Below, in pieces: positions 60,574 to 64,000 of a stretch of 64,000 nt of DNA. The notes under the pieces are model-generated. The model searched no databases, was not told the DNA's origin, and worked only from the letters and a program-made list of their open reading frames with translations. The translations under genes were made by a program, and so were the position numbers. Numbering within the stretch: the first letter of the stretch is position 1; every line of letters begins with the position of its first letter. This DNA comes from Campylobacter sp. MG1 (GTDB taxonomy: Bacteria; Campylobacterota; Campylobacteria; Campylobacterales; Campylobacteraceae): positions 28,620-92,619 of the forward strand of contig NZ_JANYME010000008.1 of assembly GCF_026616895.1 (NCBI RefSeq). Direction: 5' to 3'.

Positions 60574-61749
60574 TTATTGTTTAGACTGCATAATAACTGC
60601 TTTAATATCTTCAACAAGCTTTTTTTCTACACCCAATTTTTCTTTATCAGCAAAGAATAATATTGGTAAAACCCAAGCATTATTATTGCTTTGATTTATA
60701 TTTGCATTTAACGGTATTTTTAAACTATTAAAATATTTTTTAAAGCTTTCTTTAGCATCATTATTTGTAAACATATTTGCAAAACTATCCCATAAGCCAT
60801 ATTCTTTAAAATGTAAAGTATCTTTTAATGCCTTTGTGTTTAAAGACTTACTTAGCGTTTGCTTAACACCAAAAGTATCACTTAAAACATTGCAAAATGT
60901 AAAAATCTCATCAAGCTTTATAGAGTGCTCATTTACCATATTATCTTGTAAATTCTCTATCTCATTAATGATTTGCGATCTTACTTTTTCAAATTCTGCT
61001 TTTACTTCTGCTCTTGTAGTATCTAAAAAGCTAAAAAGTCTTGAAAAAAAGCCAATATTACTATCAATTGTTTTATTTAATCGTTCTTCATAATTATCTA
61101 AAGTTTTATTATAAGATTCCACATATTTACGAGCAAAATCGTAAGCAAAACTTGTAGCTAGGTTTTCAAAAATCAAATCAATAACGCCATTTATCACTTC
61201 TTCTTTGCCGTATTTTTGAGTTTTTTGTCCGCCTCTTTTTTCTACTTCAATAGAACATACTTTATATAATCTTGTATCTTTTCCAAGCTCTTTTTTAATA
61301 TGCTCTTCATATTCGTTAAATTCTTCAGCACTTTTAATACTATCACAACCTGTAATAATAAAGTGAATATTAAATTTTAAAAGCTCTTTTAGTTGTTTGA
61401 TTAATTTTATTTCTTGCTCTTCAATTCTTTTTGTATTATATTTCAGGCAATAAAAAACAACATGAAAAAACTCAGCTACATTATCGCTACTATTTTTGCT
61501 TTGTATATATGATTTGATATTTTTAATAATACTTTCAAAATCATCTTTGTTTGATTCAAGCCCTTTACTATCAGTGACAATAAGCCTTAGTCTATCATCA
61601 ACTATTTTTTCATATTCTTTAAATTCTTGTGTAATAGGCTTACCAATACCAGTAGGCGCTTTAGCTTCATCTAAAAGATAATTTATAAAAGAACTTTTAC
61701 CATTACCAGTCTTGCCAATAACCAATACTCTAGCTTCTTGATATTGCAT
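60574..61749 (-). CDS. P-loop GTPase, first of a pair (distal)
   Basis: 391 residues. GKTGNGKS at 12-19 is the G1 P-loop, DSKG at 60-63 is G3, and TGCD at 133-136 is a G4 variant of TKxD. The next 180 residues are helical (dynamin/septin-like or coiled coil). The fold is of the TRAFAC/IRG-like 50S-binding group. The gene begins 2 bp after the upstream GTPase gene, so the two proteins are probably made together. Confidence 0.82.
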   Translation of the reverse strand: MQYQEARVLVIGKTGNGKSSFINYLLDEAKAPTGIGKPITQEFKEYEKIVDDRLRLIVTDSKGLESNKDDFESIIKNIKSYIQSKNSSDNVAEFFHVVFYCLKYNTKRIEEQEIKLIKQLKELLKFNIHFIITGCDSIKSAEEFNEYEEHIKKELGKDTRLYKVCSIEVEKRGGQKTQKYGKEEVINGVIDLIFENLATSFAYDFARKYVESYNKTLDNYEERLNKTIDSNIGFFSRLFSFLDTTRAEVKAEFEKVRSQIINEIENLQDNMVNEHSIKLDEIFTFCNVLSDTFGVKQTLSKSLNTKALKDTLHFKEYGLWDSFANMFTNNDAKESFKKYFNSLKIPLNANINQSNNNAWVLPILFFADKEKLGVEKKLVEDIKAVIMQSKQ

Positions 61750-61751
61750 AT

Positions 61752-62915
61752 TTATTCCTTATCTTCTTTTTCTTGGTTATCTTCTTTAGTATCTTTTTTA
61801 TTTTCTTTATTTTTGTGTAGTTCTTTTTTGACATCCGCCCAACTAATAGTATCTATATAGTGTTTGATTACTTGGCAAATATTTTCAACAATATCATCAT
61901 CTACAACTTTACCCGCTAAAATATCTTGATATTTCTTTTTACAATATTCTGAATACGCAAAGCCCATTCCATAAGTAATAACACCTGCTACACTTGCAGT
62001 AATCGCACTTCCTACAATAGCTCCAACCCCAGTAAATTTAAGCAAGTTACCTGCTAAAGCTTTTCCTAAATTACTAGCTAAAGTTTCTGCTGCTAAGCTT
62101 TTTAAAGCTGTTTTTGATATATCAACTCCATATATACGCCCAATATGCACTAGCATTGCTACTTGAGTAGGTGTGATTACTACAGTATCACTTACTAAAG
62201 GTATAGGATTTGCTCCTGCAGCAACACAAAACGAGGTGTAGCGTAATATAATTGTTTTAGCATGTTGTTCTTTTAATGCAATGCTTCTTTCTTGAGATGC
62301 TACAAAAGCTTTTTGTATATCATCATCACTAATACTATTTGCACTATCATTTAATAAAGAATTTAAATCTGTATCTTCATCAGCTAAATCTTTACTAACT
62401 GCATATATTTTTGTATTTAAGATTTTCTCATATTCTTTTTGAATACTTAAATTAGCATCATCTTCATCACATTGTGTCATTACTACAAAAATATTTTTAT
62501 AGTTTTTCTTTAATAATTTTACGATATTTAAATCCATATCTTCCACTCTTGTTTTACTTGCAGATATGCAATACCAAATTACATGAATATTTCCTTCGCA
62601 ATTATTTATCTTGCCACTTTCAAGCTTATTTTGAAAATCTTTAACTTTATTTACAAAACTATCTGCTTCGCCTGCTAATTCATAGCCTTCTGAATCGATA
62701 ATATTTATAGTTTTGTTAAAATCTTTTCCTAAAAATACATTAAACTCTCCAGTTTGTGGTTTATGATTGCTAACATTTGCTACTTTAGAGCCAAAAACAT
62801 GATTTATTAGTGAGCTTTTGCCTGCACCTGTATGACCTAAAATCATAATATTTGCATATGAATTTGCCTTTTCAAACTTTGCTTTTTCTTCTGCGATAAT
62901 TTGTTCTATACTCAT
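61752..62915 (-). CDS. P-loop GTPase with membrane-associating C-terminus, second of a pair
   Basis: 387 residues. GHTGAGKS at 27-34 (G1), DSEG at 74-77 (G3), TQCD at 147-150 (G4). The C-terminal half, from about residue 220, is Ala/Gly-rich and hydrophobic (VAAGANPIPLVSDTVVITPTQVA, GAIVGSAITASVAGVITYG), like DUF697/YcjF proteins that associate with membranes. A Lys/Glu tail ends it. The ATG directly follows the stop of the Cys-cluster gene. Confidence 0.82.
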   Translation of the reverse strand: MSIEQIIAEEKAKFEKANSYANIMILGHTGAGKSSLINHVFGSKVANVSNHKPQTGEFNVFLGKDFNKTINIIDSEGYELAGEADSFVNKVKDFQNKLESGKINNCEGNIHVIWYCISASKTRVEDMDLNIVKLLKKNYKNIFVVMTQCDEDDANLSIQKEYEKILNTKIYAVSKDLADEDTDLNSLLNDSANSISDDDIQKAFVASQERSIALKEQHAKTIILRYTSFCVAAGANPIPLVSDTVVITPTQVAMLVHIGRIYGVDISKTALKSLAAETLASNLGKALAGNLLKFTGVGAIVGSAITASVAGVITYGMGFAYSEYCKKKYQDILAGKVVDDDIVENICQVIKHYIDTISWADVKKELHKNKENKKDTKEDNQEKEDKE

Positions 62916-63215
62916 TTAAAACTCCTTAATTAAATTAATTTTATATTTTTTATCTACTTTAAATTTATCTTGTAAAGCATTGCAGACTTTTATATTCTCG
63001 TTGTAATATTTAGCCTTACTCATATACTTTTTAAGAAACCTTTCGTAATATTCATCAACCCTACAAACCATAGGACGATTTTCATAAATCCTGCATGTAT
63101 TATCATCTGCTAGGTGCATACAAACACCATTTAAATTAAATTCTTCTAGTTCTTTTACTCCGTTAATACTCTTGCAGCATAAGCCACATGCAGTGCATGG
63201 AAAATTATCTAACAT
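62916..63215 (-). CDS. YkgJ-type cysteine-cluster protein
   Basis: 99 residues. Cys7, Cys10, Cys13 and Cys14 (CTACGLCC) with later NGVCMHL, CRIYENRPMVCR give the CxxCxxCC-type metal or iron-sulfur cluster family. The RBS AAAGGA is 8 nt before the ATG. It opens the GTPase operon, directly downstream of the leader ORF with the C tract. Confidence 0.82.
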   Translation of the reverse strand: MLDNFPCTACGLCCKSINGVKELEEFNLNGVCMHLADDNTCRIYENRPMVCRVDEYYERFLKKYMSKAKYYNENIKVCNALQDKFKVDKKYKINLIKEF

Positions 63216-63276
63216 TGCTAAGTTCCTTTGAATATAAATGAAAAGTTTTGAATAAAATTAATGAAGTTAAGTGATT

Positions 63277-63324
63277 TTAGTTTTTGTAAAATCCCCCCCC
63301 CATAAGAGAAAATATAGCTTTCAT
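63277..63324 (-). CDS. Short leader ORF with a homopolymeric C/G tract
   Basis: MKAIFSLMGGGFYKN, 15 residues, with AAGGAG 5 nt before the ATG. The reading frame runs through nine G residues (63293-63301). With one base more it would run to 35 residues and stop at 63218-63220, two bases before the ATG of the Cys-cluster gene. It may be a phase-variable leader or the remnant of a lost gene. Confidence 0.45.
   Translation of the reverse strand: MKAIFSLMGGGFYKN
63293..63301. repeat. Nine-base C tract (likely phase-variable)
   Basis: Nine C residues on the plus strand in very AT-rich DNA. Tracts of eight or more C/G in Campylobacter change length by slipped-strand mispairing. Confidence 0.75.
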
Positions 63325-63351
63325 TTATTCTCCTTTCTTGTAATTTTTCAC

Positions 63352-63360
63352 ATTATAGCA
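63352..63360 (-). promoter_or_regulatory. Extended -10 promoter of the GTPase operon
   Basis: TGCTATAAT on the minus strand is a perfect extended -10 for Campylobacter sigma-70, 28 bp before the leader ATG. Confidence 0.6.
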
Positions 63361-63609
63361 TATGAGTTGTCAAAATTATGTCCATATAAAAAATATTTAA
63401 AATATTATTAATAAAAATATTGATTTTAAAAGCTTAAACTAAAAACAAAATATTATACTAATTACTGCAAATAAAAAAATATTTTATCTTACTTTAACTA
63501 TTTGTATTACATATTATTGTATTGACTATAATAAATTTCTAAGTTACAAAAATAAAAAGATGAATATATTAAAATAAAATTATATAAATTAAAAAAGGGA
63601 TTAATAATT
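63361..63609. other. Divergent spacer between the leader ORF and fic
   Basis: About 250 bp of low-complexity A/T sequence. TATAAT at 63527-63532 on the plus strand could be the -10 for the fic gene (about 70 nt leader). Nothing else recognised. Confidence 0.4.
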
Positions 63610-64000
63610 ATGAAAAATAAATTTCATATGAGCTTAGAATACAACATATGTTTAGCAAAAAGAAATATCGTAGATAATATCTATAAAAGTGCGAGACTTG
63701 AGGGCATTAATGTAACTTTTCCACAAGTAGAAGCCATTTATAACGGTGTAAATATAAGTAGCTTAAAGGTAGATGATATTGTAGCTATTAACAACCTTAA
63801 ATATGCTTGGTATTTTCTTTTTGATACTATAAGTTATCCTGAAATTGATTTTGCTTATATTTGTAAAATAAATAAGACTATAGGTGCAAATTTAATCTAT
63901 CAATCAGGCTACATAAGGCAATTTGATGTGGTTATTGGCGGAACAACTTACAAACCTAAAATGCCACATAAAGAGGAAATTATAGAAGAATTAAACGAAA
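63610..64000 (+). CDS. Fic/DOC family protein, N-terminal part (cut by right edge)
   Basis: 130 residues are visible, starting MKNKFHMSLEYNICLAKRN. SARLEG near residues 28-33 fits the (S/T)xxxE(G/N) inhibitory helix of Fic AMP-transferases, placed N-terminally. GYIRQFDVVIGGTTYKPKMP is the segment that precedes the Fic core. The catalytic HPFxxGNG motif lies beyond the window, so activity cannot be judged. Confidence 0.75.
   Translation, partial: MKNKFHMSLEYNICLAKRNIVDNIYKSARLEGINVTFPQVEAIYNGVNISSLKVDDIVAINNLKYAWYFLFDTISYPEIDFAYICKINKTIGANLIYQSGYIRQFDVVIGGTTYKPKMPHKEEIIEELNE

Overview
The window is very AT-rich and reads as the chromosome of a Campylobacter-type epsilonproteobacterium (Campylobacterota). 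The evidence is the gene set: a run speA-hisS-tmk-coaD-ubiX, a fused ispDF followed by an HP1021/Cj1608-type orphan response regulator, a compact mlaA-mlaC-MMPL cluster, and type I R-M genes separated by extra ORFs as in C. jejuni hsd loci. The species cannot be fixed by eye.

Region 1 (1-22.5 kb) is a nearly gapless minus-strand core block. It holds speA (runs off the left edge), hisS, tmk, coaD, ubiX, moeA, murA, an SDR, an ankyrin protein, an MBL-GAF-HD-GYP protein, an inositol-monophosphatase-like phosphatase, a DUF2147 protein, tsaD, fumC, a dipeptidase, purA, a PAS-domain membrane protein, and the lipid-trafficking trio MMPL-mlaC-mlaA. Genes often overlap by 4 bp, which suggests translational coupling. 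Region 2 (22.5-27.7 kb) is plus-strand core: modE, ispDF, cemR (Cj1608-like), an ATP-sulfurylase-like protein with altered motifs, and dapD, closed by a hairpin at 27670-27692.

Region 3 (27.7-63.2 kb) is an accessory defence island, mostly minus-strand. In order it carries a 5'-truncated mcrC, a Wadjet operon (jetABCD), a DUF285 protein with two small membrane proteins, a putative CARF-HEPN protein divergent from a WYL regulator, a type IIG R-M enzyme, an HNH protein, a type I R-M locus (hsdR, two linked ORFs, hsdS, hsdM), an AbiJ-like pseudogene, an Mrr-like endonuclease, and a 5'-truncated DUF1561-like gene. The last part is a compact operon of a Cys-cluster protein, two GTPases, a zinc ribbon and two DUF285 repeat proteins. 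It is preceded by a short leader ORF with a 9-nt C/G tract likely to be phase variable. The right edge is the start of a Fic-family gene.

The least explained parts are the GTPase/DUF285 operon with its homopolymer leader, the CARF-HEPN/WYL pair with a candidate operator motif shared with the Wadjet promoter region, and a dispersed AT-rich repeat family confined to the island, one copy of which forms the first codons of hsdM. No tRNA, rRNA, CRISPR array or insertion sequence was recognised.
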